DNA of 64,000 bases, taken from Streptomyces sp. GS7. Its GTDB lineage: Bacteria > Actinomycetota > Actinomycetes > Streptomycetales > Streptomycetaceae. The notes under the pieces are model-generated. The model was given only the letters and a program-made list of their open reading frames with translations, had not been told where the DNA came from and made no database searches. The stretch is from the NCBI RefSeq assembly GCF_009834125.1, contig NZ_CP047146.1:186001-250000 (forward strand), read 5' to 3'. The translations under genes were made by a program, and so were the position numbers. Below, one piece after another: positions 54,516-64,000 of the stretch. Numbering within the stretch: position 1 is the first letter of the stretch; each line of letters starts with the position of its first letter.

Positions 54516-55688
54516 ATGAGCACCAAGGACTTCGTCGAGAAGGACTACTACAAGGTCCTCGGCGTCCCGAAGGACGCCACCGAAGCGGAGATCAAGAAGG
54601 CGTACCGCAAGCTGGCCCGCGAGTTCCACCCGGACGCCAACAAGGGCGACGCCAAGGCCGAGGAGCGCTTCAAGGAGATCTCCGAGGCCAACGACATCCT
54701 GGGCGACGCCAAGCGCCGCAAGGAGTACGACGAGGCCCGCGCGCTGTTCGGCAACGGCGGCTTCCGGCCCGGCCCCGGAGGCGGCGGCAGCTTCAACTTC
54801 GACCTGGGCGACCTCTTCGGGGGCTCGCACGGTCAGGGCGGCGGCGCCGGCGGCTTCGGCGGCGGGCTCGGCGACGTCTTCGGCGGCCTGTTCAACCGCG
54901 GCGGCACCGGTACGCGCACCCAGCCGCGCCGCGGCCAGGACATCGAGTCCGAGGTGACGCTCAGCTTCACCGAGGCGGTCGACGGGGCCACGGTCCCGCT
55001 GCGGATGTCCAGCCAGGCTCCCTGCAAGGCGTGTTCGGGCACCGGCGACAAAAACGGTACGCCTCGGGTCTGCCCGACCTGTGTCGGCACCGGCCAGGTC
55101 AGCCGGGGCGCGGGCGGCGGCTTCTCGCTCACCGACCCGTGCGCCGACTGCAAGGGCCGCGGCCTGATCGCCCAGGACCCCTGCGACGTCTGCAAGGGCA
55201 GCGGGCGGGCGACCAGTGCCCGCACGATGCAGGTCCGCATCCCCGCGGGCGTCTCGGACGGGCAGCGCATCCGGCTGCGCGGCAAGGGCGCTCCCGGTGA
55301 ACAGGGCGGCCCGGCCGGCGATCTGTACGTGGTCGTCCATGTCGACGCCCACCCGGTCTTCGGCCGCAACGGCGACAACCTCACCGTCACGGTGCCGGTC
55401 ACCTTCCCGGAGGCCGCGCTCGGTGGCGAGATCAAGGTGCCGACGCTGGGCGGACCGCCGGTGAAGCTCAAGCTGCCGGCCGGCACTCCCAACGGACGCA
55501 CGATGCGGGCCCGCGGCAAGGGCGCGGCCCGTAAGGACGGCACCCGCGGTGATCTGCTGGTCACCATAGAGGTGATCGTTCCCAAGGATCTCAGCGACAA
55601 GGCAAGGGAGTCGCTGGAGACCTATCGCGAGGCGACCGCGGGCCCGGACCCGCGGGCGGAGCTGTTCAAGGCCGCGAAGGGAGCTTGA
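54516..55688 (+). CDS. dnaJ: Co-chaperone DnaJ (type I)
   Basis: A 390-aa type I Hsp40. J domain with HPD: YYKVLGVPKDATEAEIKKAY, REFHPDANKGDAKAEERF. Gly/Phe-rich region (GGGGSFNFDLGDLFGGS kind), then four CxxCxGxG zinc repeats (CKACSGTG, CPTCVGTG, CADCKGRG, CDVCKGSG) and the C-terminal substrate domains. ATG at 54516, 45 bases after grpE with GGAAGGAGGG. Operon partner of DnaK; followed by hspR one base after its stop. Confidence 0.99.
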   Translation: MSTKDFVEKDYYKVLGVPKDATEAEIKKAYRKLAREFHPDANKGDAKAEERFKEISEANDILGDAKRRKEYDEARALFGNGGFRPGPGGGGSFNFDLGDLFGGSHGQGGGAGGFGGGLGDVFGGLFNRGGTGTRTQPRRGQDIESEVTLSFTEAVDGATVPLRMSSQAPCKACSGTGDKNGTPRVCPTCVGTGQVSRGAGGGFSLTDPCADCKGRGLIAQDPCDVCKGSGRATSARTMQVRIPAGVSDGQRIRLRGKGAPGEQGGPAGDLYVVVHVDAHPVFGRNGDNLTVTVPVTFPEAALGGEIKVPTLGGPPVKLKLPAGTPNGRTMRARGKGAARKDGTRGDLLVTIEVIVPKDLSDKARESLETYREATAGPDPRAELFKAAKGA

Positions 55689-55689
55689 G

Positions 55690-56145
55690 ATGGACAGCCG
55701 GGGCGGGCAGCGTCGTAACCCGTATGAACTGACCGATGAATCGCCGGTGTACGTCATCTCCGTCGCGGCTCAGCTCTCTGGCCTGCATCCGCAGACCCTG
55801 CGGCAGTACGACCGCCTGGGCCTGGTCTCCCCCGACCGCACCGCCGGCCGGGGCCGCCGGTACTCCGCCCGCGACATCGAACTGCTGCGCACCGTCCAGC
55901 AGTTGTCGCAGGAGGAGGGCATCAACCTCGCCGGCATCAAGCGCATCATCGAGCTGGAGAACCAGGTCGCGGCCCTCCAGCAGCGGGTCGCCGAGCTCCA
56001 GGGCGCCCTGGAGGGCGCGGCCAGCGCGATGCGGCAGCGGGAGGCGGCGGTGCACGCCTCGTACCGCCGCGATCTGGTGCCGTATCAGGACGTCCAGCAG
56101 ACCAGTGCGCTGGTGGTGTGGCGGCCCAAGCGGTCGTCGGAGTAG
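55690..56145 (+). CDS. hspR: Heat-shock repressor HspR
   Basis: A 151-aa MerR-family repressor. HTH: PVYVISVAAQLSGLHPQTLR, QYDRLGLVSPDRTAGRGRRY. Dimer helix: LRTVQQLSQEEGINLAGIKR, IIELENQVAALQQRVAELQG. The C-terminus reads YQDVQQTSALVVWRPKRSSE. It binds HAIR sites with DnaK as co-repressor and feeds back on its own operon and clpB. ATG at 55690, one base past the dnaJ stop. Confidence 0.98.
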   Translation: MDSRGGQRRNPYELTDESPVYVISVAAQLSGLHPQTLRQYDRLGLVSPDRTAGRGRRYSARDIELLRTVQQLSQEEGINLAGIKRIIELENQVAALQQRVAELQGALEGAASAMRQREAAVHASYRRDLVPYQDVQQTSALVVWRPKRSSE

Positions 56146-56179
56146 CGCGCGGAGCGCCACCGCCGCTCGTCCGTGCGGC

Positions 56180-56207
56180 AAGGGCCGGGGAGACCACCCC
56201 GGCCCTT
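56180..56207. terminator. Terminator after hspR
   Basis: Perfect 11-bp stem (56180-56190 and 56197-56207, loop AGACCA) between hspR and the convergent gene at 56217-56621; serves both. Confidence 0.85.
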
Positions 56208-56216
56208 CGCGTGTCG

Positions 56217-56621
56217 TCAGCAGCCGTTGTATCCCGCGGTCGGCATCGAAAGCCGCCGGTGCACATGGGACTTCATCGCGAGCGTGTAGACCGGCTCGTC
56301 CAGATCGGCGGTCTCCAGGCGGACGCCCGCCGCCGCGCACCGCCGGCCGAACTCGTCGGCCCCGTCGATGGCGTACTCCAGCGCCCGGCGGTTGGGCGTC
56401 ACGAACACATCGACCCGGCCGTCTTCGACGTCGCTCCACAGTGCGCTGTGGTCGGCGCGCAGCTGGTGCAGGCTGAGCTGGCAGGTCAGGTGGTAATCAC
56501 GGGCTGCCGCCCACTGTTTGCACATGTCGTGCTGGCTGCGGTCATCGACCAGGAACGGATCCTCGTCCAGCTCGGACAGCGGCATCAGGCAGGCGATCGC
56601 CGTCACTCGGACCGAGTTCAT
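56217..56621 (-). CDS. Conserved-looking protein of unknown function
   Basis: A 134-aa protein: NSVRVTAIACLMPLSELDED, PFLVDDRSQHDMCKQWAAAR, DYHLTCQLSLHQLRADHSAL, WSDVEDGRVDVFVTPNRRAL. The layout (DDRSQHDMCKQWA, later DVFVTPNRRALEY) is reminiscent of serine-recombinase N-domains, but no catalytic Ser is in place, so this is only a hint. ATG at 56621 overlaps the stop of the zinc-ribbon gene (56618-56854), hence an operon. Confidence 0.7.
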   Translation of the reverse strand: MNSVRVTAIACLMPLSELDEDPFLVDDRSQHDMCKQWAAARDYHLTCQLSLHQLRADHSALWSDVEDGRVDVFVTPNRRALEYAIDGADEFGRRCAAAGVRLETADLDEPVYTLAMKSHVHRRLSMPTAGYNGC

Positions 56622-56854
56622 CGTGCCCTCCGGGGCGTGGCGACTGTGGGGGCGACGATACCCCCGCCGACGGCCCGCGGTGGAGGGGCTGCACCGGGTG
56701 GCGAGGCGTATCCGCAGGCATGGCAGATCTTCCAGCCGTCCTGGTTCACGGCGAGCTGACCGCCGCACCGGGGGCAGTTCTCGGCGTACGGGCGGGGAGG
56801 GGCGGGGCGCGGACGGCGTGGAACGGTCGTCGCGATACGTGATGCCGACGCCAT
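56618..56854 (-). CDS. Small zinc-ribbon protein
   Basis: A 78-aa protein with one zinc ribbon: ENCPRCGGQLAVNQDGWKIC-HACG (two CxxC). Flanks are basic and Pro-rich. Coupled by a 4-base overlap to the 134-aa gene. Role unknown; possible DNA or protein contact for its partner. Confidence 0.75.
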   Translation of the reverse strand: MASASRIATTVPRRPRPAPPRPYAENCPRCGGQLAVNQDGWKICHACGYASPPGAAPPPRAVGGGIVAPTVATPRRAR

Positions 56855-57107
56855 GCGGCCTCCAGCTGCCGTCTTTGTGCCCGGGACAGGTCCGATGCCG
56901 CTCGCCGTTGTGCGGAGGTGTTCGTTCCTGCCGTTCCTGAGTACCAGGAAGGCGCCCGATGGCGGATCCGGAGGGTTCGGTTTCGGCCAGGTCCGGACCA
57001 GTGCGCGGACGCGGCGCCGCCCGGCGCGCGTACGGGTCCGGAACGGGGCTCGTGGAACGCGCGGGACTCGTGGAAGAGGCTCGTGAAAGGGACTCGGCCG
57101 CGGGCTC

Positions 57108-57512
57108 TCAGGCCCGGCCGAGGGCCTTGGTCACCGAGATCTCGATCACGACGCGATCGGGGTTGGGCTCCGGGGTCCGGCCGTACCGCTCGGCGTACCG
57201 GCGCACCGCGTCGGCCACCGACTCGGCGTCCGTACGCACCCGGGCGGTGCCCTCCAGCGTCGCCCAGCGACCGCGGTCCACCTGGCACACCGCCACGGTG
57301 GCCCCGCCCGCTCCGGCGGCCAGGACGTTCTTGACCTTGGTGCTGTCCTTGCGGGTGATGATCCGCGCGATCCGCTGCCCGGCGTCGTAGGTGACACCGA
57401 CCGGCACGACATGCGGTGTGCCGTCCGTACGCAGGGTCGTCAGCGTGGGCATGAAGTACTCGCCCCAGAAGGCGAGGTACTCGGGGGTGAGGGCGGAGAG
57501 GTCGTGGGCCAT
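57108..57512 (-). CDS. PNPOx-like / F420-dependent flavin-split-barrel protein
   Basis: A 134-aa split-barrel protein: LTPEYLAFWGEYFMPTLTTL, RTDGTPHVVPVGVTYDAGQR, ITRKDSTKVKNVLAAGAGGA, VAVCQVDRGRWATLEGTARV. In Streptomyces these bind FMN or F420 and reduce small substrates. ATG at 57512. The upstream gap to the Uma2 gene is only 29 bases, so they may share a promoter. Confidence 0.88.
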   Translation of the reverse strand: MAHDLSALTPEYLAFWGEYFMPTLTTLRTDGTPHVVPVGVTYDAGQRIARIITRKDSTKVKNVLAAGAGGATVAVCQVDRGRWATLEGTARVRTDAESVADAVRRYAERYGRTPEPNPDRVVIEISVTKALGRA

Positions 57513-57541
57513 GGGGGCCAGGGTAGTTGGGGGCCCGGGAA

Positions 57542-58126
57542 TCAGAGGAAGTCGCCCGTCTCCAGGTCGAAGGAGAAGGGGGCGGGGAGGGAGAGGGGCT
57601 TGCCGAAGGGGGCAGTGACGCGCGATTCGTAATCGCCGTCGGAGGGCTCGTGGAAGAGCGTGGTGGTGGCCCGGCCGCGGTCGATCAGCAGATAGAGAGG
57701 CGTGCCTCCGAGGGCATAGCTGCGGCGCTTGGCGGTTCGGTCGAGTTCCGGCCGGTCGCCCGTCACCTCGATGACCATCTTCAGCTCCGTGCCGGGTCTC
57801 CACCATGGCGGGGTGCCCCGGAACTCCCGGGTTCCGACGATCGTCAAGTCGGGGATCACGTGGTTGTCGGGATGCGAGCCGGACGACGGCGGGATCAGCC
57901 CCTTGTGCGCGGATAGGTCGAATTCTGGGCGGTTCCGCAGCAGCTGCTCCGTGAAGCCGCTGAGGCAGTGTTCGTGGTTCCCGGCCGGTGCCGTCGTCAC
58001 CACCATCTCGCCCTCGATGAGCTGGGCCCGTACGCACTCGGGTGCTGCCGCGTCCAGCTCGTGGAAGATCTCCAGCAGGATCGCGGACTGGGCGTCGGTC
58101 TCGCGGGGGGTGGGCTCGGCGGTCAT
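57542..58126 (-). CDS. Uma2-family (DUF820) endonuclease-like protein
   Basis: A 194-aa PD-(D/E)XK-like protein. Catalytic hints: [10 protein letters not shown] (Asp), [20 protein letters not shown] (E-x-T and later Lys) and [13 protein letters not shown]. The early part has [20 protein letters not shown]. Uma2 genes are amplified in Streptomyces; the role is unknown. ATG at 58126. It is divergent from clpB. Confidence 0.87.
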   Translation of the reverse strand: MTAEPTPRETDAQSAILLEIFHELDAAAPECVRAQLIEGEMVVTTAPAGNHEHCLSGFTEQLLRNRPEFDLSAHKGLIPPSSGSHPDNHVIPDLTIVGTREFRGTPPWWRPGTELKMVIEVTGDRPELDRTAKRRSYALGGTPLYLLIDRGRATTTLFHEPSDGDYESRVTAPFGKPLSLPAPFSFDLETGDFL

Positions 58127-58201
58127 GCCTCCCAGCCCGCCGGGCGACTGCGCGCCCCGGTGGCGGTGTCCGGTCGGTTCGCCCGTGGGTGGGAAACGAA
58201 C

Positions 58202-58222
58202 CTTGAGTGGAATAGACTCAAC
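58202..58222. promoter_or_regulatory. HAIR operator before clpB
   Basis: CTTGAGT-N7-ACTCAAC (one mismatch to the consensus), 97 bases above the clpB start. It places clpB under HspR, as known in other Streptomyces. Confidence 0.9.
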
Positions 58223-58318
58223 TTATCGCACGTTAGCCAAAGCAGGGCTAGCCCCCGCGGCAGGATCGGTACGCAGAGGCGCGCGCAGCGCACAGGGCAC
58301 GAGGAGGATCACGAGGAC

Positions 58319-60979
<2,661 letters not shown>

Positions 60980-61100
60980 CCTTCCCGGCCGGGCCGCGCC
61001 CTCCGGCCACCCCGGATGCGCGGCGTCTGCCGGTCCGGGGTTGCCAGGACGGGGCGCATATGGGGGAGGATGGCAGAGACCATACGAAGGGAATTCCACG

Positions 61101-61631
61101 GTGAGCATCGACCCGTCCTCGATTCCGAATTTCGGGGGCCAGCCCGAACCTCAGCCGTCGGGGCCTGATGGTCCCGTCGTGCCCGACCAGGACCTGGTCA
61201 AGCAGCTCCTCGACCAGATGGAGCTGAAGTACGTAGTCGACGAGGAGGGTGACCTCGCCGCCCCGTGGGAGCAGTTCCGCACGTACTTCATGTTCCGGGG
61301 CGAGGAGGAGCAGCAGATCTTCTCCGTCCGGACGTTCTACGACCGTGCCCACGGCATCGACGAGAAGTCGAAGCTGCTGGAAGCGATCGACGACTGGAAC
61401 CGCCGGACGCTGTGGCCCAAGGCGTACACCCACACCCATGACGACGGCACGGTCCGTCTGATCGGTGAGGCATCGATGCTGGTCGGCACCGGTGTCTCGC
61501 TCGAACACTTCGTGTCGAGCACGGTCAGCTGGGTCCGCGCCTCGATCGAATTCGACAAGTGGCTCGTCGAGCAGCTCGGTCTGGAGGCCGAGATCGAAGG
61601 CGATGAGAAGCCGGGGGACGACGAGGGCTGA
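61101..61631 (+). CDS. YbjN-domain protein
   Basis: A 176-aa YbjN/DUF1790-type protein: QDLVKQLLDQMELKYVVDEE, GDLAAPWEQFRTYFMFRGEE, FYDRAHGIDEKSKLLEAIDD, WNRRTLWPKAYTHTHDDGTV. These are type III secretion chaperone-like folds in bacteria of unknown role. GTG at 61101. It follows clpB by about 120 bases on the same strand but has no HAIR site. Confidence 0.85.
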   Translation: MSIDPSSIPNFGGQPEPQPSGPDGPVVPDQDLVKQLLDQMELKYVVDEEGDLAAPWEQFRTYFMFRGEEEQQIFSVRTFYDRAHGIDEKSKLLEAIDDWNRRTLWPKAYTHTHDDGTVRLIGEASMLVGTGVSLEHFVSSTVSWVRASIEFDKWLVEQLGLEAEIEGDEKPGDDEG

Positions 61632-61657
61632 GCCCCGTCCGACCCGCACCCCGGCTG

Positions 61658-61701
61658 CGCGGGCCCCAGGAGCCGACCGTTGTCGGTTCCCGGGGCCCGC
61701 G
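61658..61701 (+). terminator. Terminator after the YbjN gene
   Basis: Long stem: outer 10-bp arms (61658-61667 and 61692-61701) plus an inner 7-bp stem around CGTT. Convergent with the mannosyltransferase gene, so it may serve both. Confidence 0.75.
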
Positions 61702-61757
61702 TCCGTCTGTGACGCCGTTACAGCGGCGAGTCCCGGGAGCGGGCCGTGGTAACGACG

Positions 61758-63008
61758 TCACGGCGGCAGCGACGCGATCGCCAGCAGATAGACCCCGTAC
61801 CCGAGCGAGAGCGCGGCGAGCGCGCCGGCGACCGGGACGGCGGTGCGGATCCGGGCCCGCGCCAGCGCCCGCGCCGCCGGCAGCAGCAGCGGAAAGGCCG
61901 GCAGCAGGAAGCGGGGCTTCGACGGGAAGTATCCGGTGCCGCCGAGCGCGATCGCGACCAGGACCGTGGTGTAGACGAGCAGCGCGACCGGCGGCCGGTC
62001 CAGCACCAGCAGCGCGTACAGCAGCAGCGCCGCGGCGATCACCGCGACCGCCATGAAGTGCACCGGCGGGGCGCCGGCGAGCACCAGGTGCCTGATCTCC
62101 CGCAGCGTGTCCCGCCCGAAGTCGAAACGGGAGCCCCACAGCTCCTGTACGTCGAAGTACCCGAGCGGCCCGCCGCCGGTCCGCACGCCGACCCACAGCA
62201 CGTATCCCAGCCAGCCCGCCGGCGCGACCAGCACGGCCGCCACCGGCCGCAGCCCCGGCCCCCGGCCGCCGCCCTCCCCGGCACCGCCGCTTCCCCGCCG
62301 CCACGCCTCCGCGGCCGCTCCCGCGCCCACCGCCGCCACGATGGCCAGCGCGCTGGGCCGGGTCAGCCCCGCCGTCGCCGCCAGCACCCCGGCCCACAGG
62401 AAGCGCCGGGTGAGCAGCGCGTACAGCGACCAGGCGGACAGCGCGGTCAGCAGCGACTCGGTGTACGCGAGCGACTCGATGACGGCCTGCGGCAGCAGCG
62501 CCCACAGGACGACGAGCAGGGTTCCGGTACGTCGCCCGTGGAGCCGCTCCCCGACCGCGTAGATCCCCCAGGCGGCCACCCCGGCCGCCGTCCAGGAGAC
62601 CAGCAGGGCGGCGTTCACCGCCCCGACCGGGGCGGCCGCCGTCCCCACCGCCCGCACCAGCCACGGGTACAGCGGGAAGAACGCCAGGTCCGCGACGGGC
62701 AGATCGGGCCACATCCCGGTCGGCGCCGGCGCCCCGTAGCCGTGCAGCGCGATGCTCAGATACCACCTGGAGTCCCAGGACGCGCCCAGCAGCGTCCGCG
62801 GATGCCGCCCGGTGTGCCAGGCCCACACCGCGGTGCACAGCATCCCGGCGGCCCGGATCCCGGCGAACAGGACGAGCGCGGTCCGCGCCCGCCGCAGCCC
62901 CGCCCGCACCCGCTCCCGTAGGGGCCCCGGACGCCCGCCCGGGTCCGCCGCCCGCGGCGTCCCCGGCGGCTCGGCGGTCTCCGGTGTTTCGGCGGTCTCG
63001 GCGGACAC
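61758..63008 (-). CDS. PIG-V-like mannosyltransferase, integral membrane
   Basis: A 416-aa multi-span protein with 9-10 helices. Entrance block: GIRAAGMLCTAVWAWHTGRH, LGASWDSRWYLSIALHGYG (the D-S-R-W-Y luminal loop of polyprenol-phosphate-mannose transferases), FFPLYPWLVRAVGT, YTESLLTALSAWSLYALLTR. End: SKPRFLLPAFPLLLPAARAL. Fits a protein O-mannosyl or lipid mannosyltransferase. GTG at 63008; a Pro/Glu-rich leader precedes the first helix. Acceptor unknown. Confidence 0.82.
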   Translation of the reverse strand: MSAETAETPETAEPPGTPRAADPGGRPGPLRERVRAGLRRARTALVLFAGIRAAGMLCTAVWAWHTGRHPRTLLGASWDSRWYLSIALHGYGAPAPTGMWPDLPVADLAFFPLYPWLVRAVGTAAAPVGAVNAALLVSWTAAGVAAWGIYAVGERLHGRRTGTLLVVLWALLPQAVIESLAYTESLLTALSAWSLYALLTRRFLWAGVLAATAGLTRPSALAIVAAVGAGAAAEAWRRGSGGAGEGGGRGPGLRPVAAVLVAPAGWLGYVLWVGVRTGGGPLGYFDVQELWGSRFDFGRDTLREIRHLVLAGAPPVHFMAVAVIAAALLLYALLVLDRPPVALLVYTTVLVAIALGGTGYFPSKPRFLLPAFPLLLPAARALARARIRTAVPVAGALAALSLGYGVYLLAIASLPP

Positions 63009-63185
63009 GGAACACCTCCGGTTCGGGGGCGCGCCTCCGCGCCGGAGGCAGGTCAGGGCACCGGACCGCCAGGGCCTGTCCGACGGGTCGGGGCCGGGTC
63101 CGCACCCAGACTCCCCGCGCCCCGCCCCCGCCCGCGACCGCAGCCGCCCGAACGGGTGGCGGCCCCTCCTCGGAGGACCGCGGTC

Positions 63186-64000
63186 TCAGAGCCGCTTCAG
63201 CCGCCCCGCCGCCTCCTCCAGGGTCGCGGTGCACTTGCAGAAGGCGAAGCGCACGAACGGGGCGCCCTGGTCCTGGTGGTCGTAGAAGACGGCGTTCGGG
63301 ATGGCGACCACGCCGGCGCGTTCGGGCAGGGTGCGGCAGAAGGCGAAGCCGTCCTGCTCGCCCAGCGGGCGGATGTCGGTGGTGATGAAGTACGTGCCGG
63401 CCGGCCGGAAGACCTGGAAGCCGGCGTCGGCGAGGCCGCCGGCGAGGATGTCGCGCTTGGCGCGGAGGTCGTCGCGCAGGGCGGTGAAGTAGCTGTCGGG
63501 CAGGGCGAGGGCCTCGGCGACGGCGTACTGGAAGGGGCCGGCCGAGACGTAGGTGAGGAACTGCTTGGCGGAGCGGACGGCCGCGGTCAGCTCGGGGGAC
63601 GCGGTGACCCAGCCGACCTTCCAGCCGGTGAAGGAGAAGGTCTTGCCGGCCGACCCGATGGTGACGGTGCGCTCGCGCATGCCGGGGAACGAGGCGAGGG
63701 GGAGGTGCTCGCCCTCGAAGACGAGGTGTTCGTAGACCTCGTCCGTGACGACCAGGAGGTCGCGCTCCACGGCCAGTTCGGCGACGGCGGCGAGTTCGTC
63801 GCGGGTCAGGACGGTGCCGGTGGGGTTGTGCGGGGTGTTGAGGAGGATGAGGCGGGTGCGGTCGGTGACCGCGTCGCGCAGCTCGTCGAGATCGAGGTGG
63901 TACGTGCCGGTCTCGGGGGACGGGCGCAGCGTCACCGGGACGCGGCTGCCGCCCGCCATCGCGATGCAGGCGGCGTACGAGTCGTAGTACGGCTCCAGGG
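63186..64000 (-). CDS. Class I/II aminotransferase, C-terminal part (cut by window edge)
   Basis: A fold-type I PLP enzyme. Visible: ILLNTPHNPTGTVL (Asn of the PLP site), VTDEVYEHLVF (Asp/Tyr), and the Schiff-base Lys in IGSAGKTFSFTGWKVGW; the C-terminal Arg is in FVRFAFCKC. The N-terminus, including PLP phosphate loop, is outside the window. By pattern it is close to DapC/N-succinyldiaminopimelate-type or kynurenine-oxoglutarate-type aminotransferases of actinobacteria; the substrate is undetermined. Confidence 0.92.
   Translation of the reverse strand, partial: LEPYYDSYAACIAMAGGSRVPVTLRPSPETGTYHLDLDELRDAVTDRTRLILLNTPHNPTGTVLTRDELAAVAELAVERDLLVVTDEVYEHLVFEGEHLPLASFPGMRERTVTIGSAGKTFSFTGWKVGWVTASPELTAAVRSAKQFLTYVSAGPFQYAVAEALALPDSYFTALRDDLRAKRDILAGGLADAGFQVFRPAGTYFITTDIRPLGEQDGFAFCRTLPERAGVVAIPNAVFYDHQDQGAPFVRFAFCKCTATLEEAAGRLKRL

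Overview
The window is very GC-rich and has short intergenic gaps, GTG starts, a chaplin gene, three DUF5994 genes, and a dnaK-grpE-dnaJ-hspR operon with HAIR operators. Together these point to a Streptomyces chromosome. No species can be assigned from the sequence alone.

Layout. (1) 1-15.0 kb is chromosomal: a cut-off cytochrome P450, a SnoaL-like protein, a WYL regulator, a two-component pair whose kinase has an unusual C-terminal membrane tail, a chaplin with a His/acidic tail, a urease operon (fused ureAB, ureC, ureF, ureG, ureD, all on the minus strand), a nicotinamidase, a second secY followed by an adk stub, and an ECF sigma factor with a membrane partner. (2) 15.9-42.9 kb is an accretion of integrated elements in a tRNA-Gly(CCC) gene. 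The intact tRNA is at 42869-42942. Exact 44-nt copies of its 3' part lie at 15877-15920 and 21267-21310. The left segment (15.9-21.3 kb) has no integrase; it carries two DUF5994 genes, a small winged-helix protein and a KimA-like transporter. The right segment (21.3-42.9 kb) is a full mobilizable element: integrase, excisionase, XRE regulator, DnaB/RecA-like ATPase, SpdB-like DUF2637 protein, MobC and relaxase, and strong palindromes. (3) 42.9-64 kb is chromosomal again: dcd, a phosphoribosyltransferase, a secreted SGNH/lectin protein, a Yip1 membrane protein, an IS481 copy, a GNAT, a large Fe-S oxidoreductase, the dnaK operon, clpB, a YbjN protein, a mannosyltransferase and a cut-off aminotransferase.

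The most interesting part is the cargo at 26.3-32.4 kb inside the right-hand element. A minus-strand run encodes an NDK-like kinase, a 99-aa protein, a CYTH (triphosphate-binding) protein, an HD phosphohydrolase, an unrecognised 463-aa protein and a methyltransferase. It is divergent from two overlapping NUDIX genes. Everything recognisable in it acts on nucleotides or phosphate esters, which suggests an undescribed nucleotide-signalling, defence or transfer-immunity module. The rest of the element has a regulatory flavour (two PP2C phosphatases, an anti-sigma-like ATPase, DUF5994 and winged-helix proteins). Several decayed gene pieces beside the attachment sites record repeated integration and loss.

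The heat-shock genes form a coherent HspR regulon: HAIR-like sites precede both dnaK and clpB, and hspR ends the dnaK operon. Functions are inferred from motifs read by eye; no database search was run.
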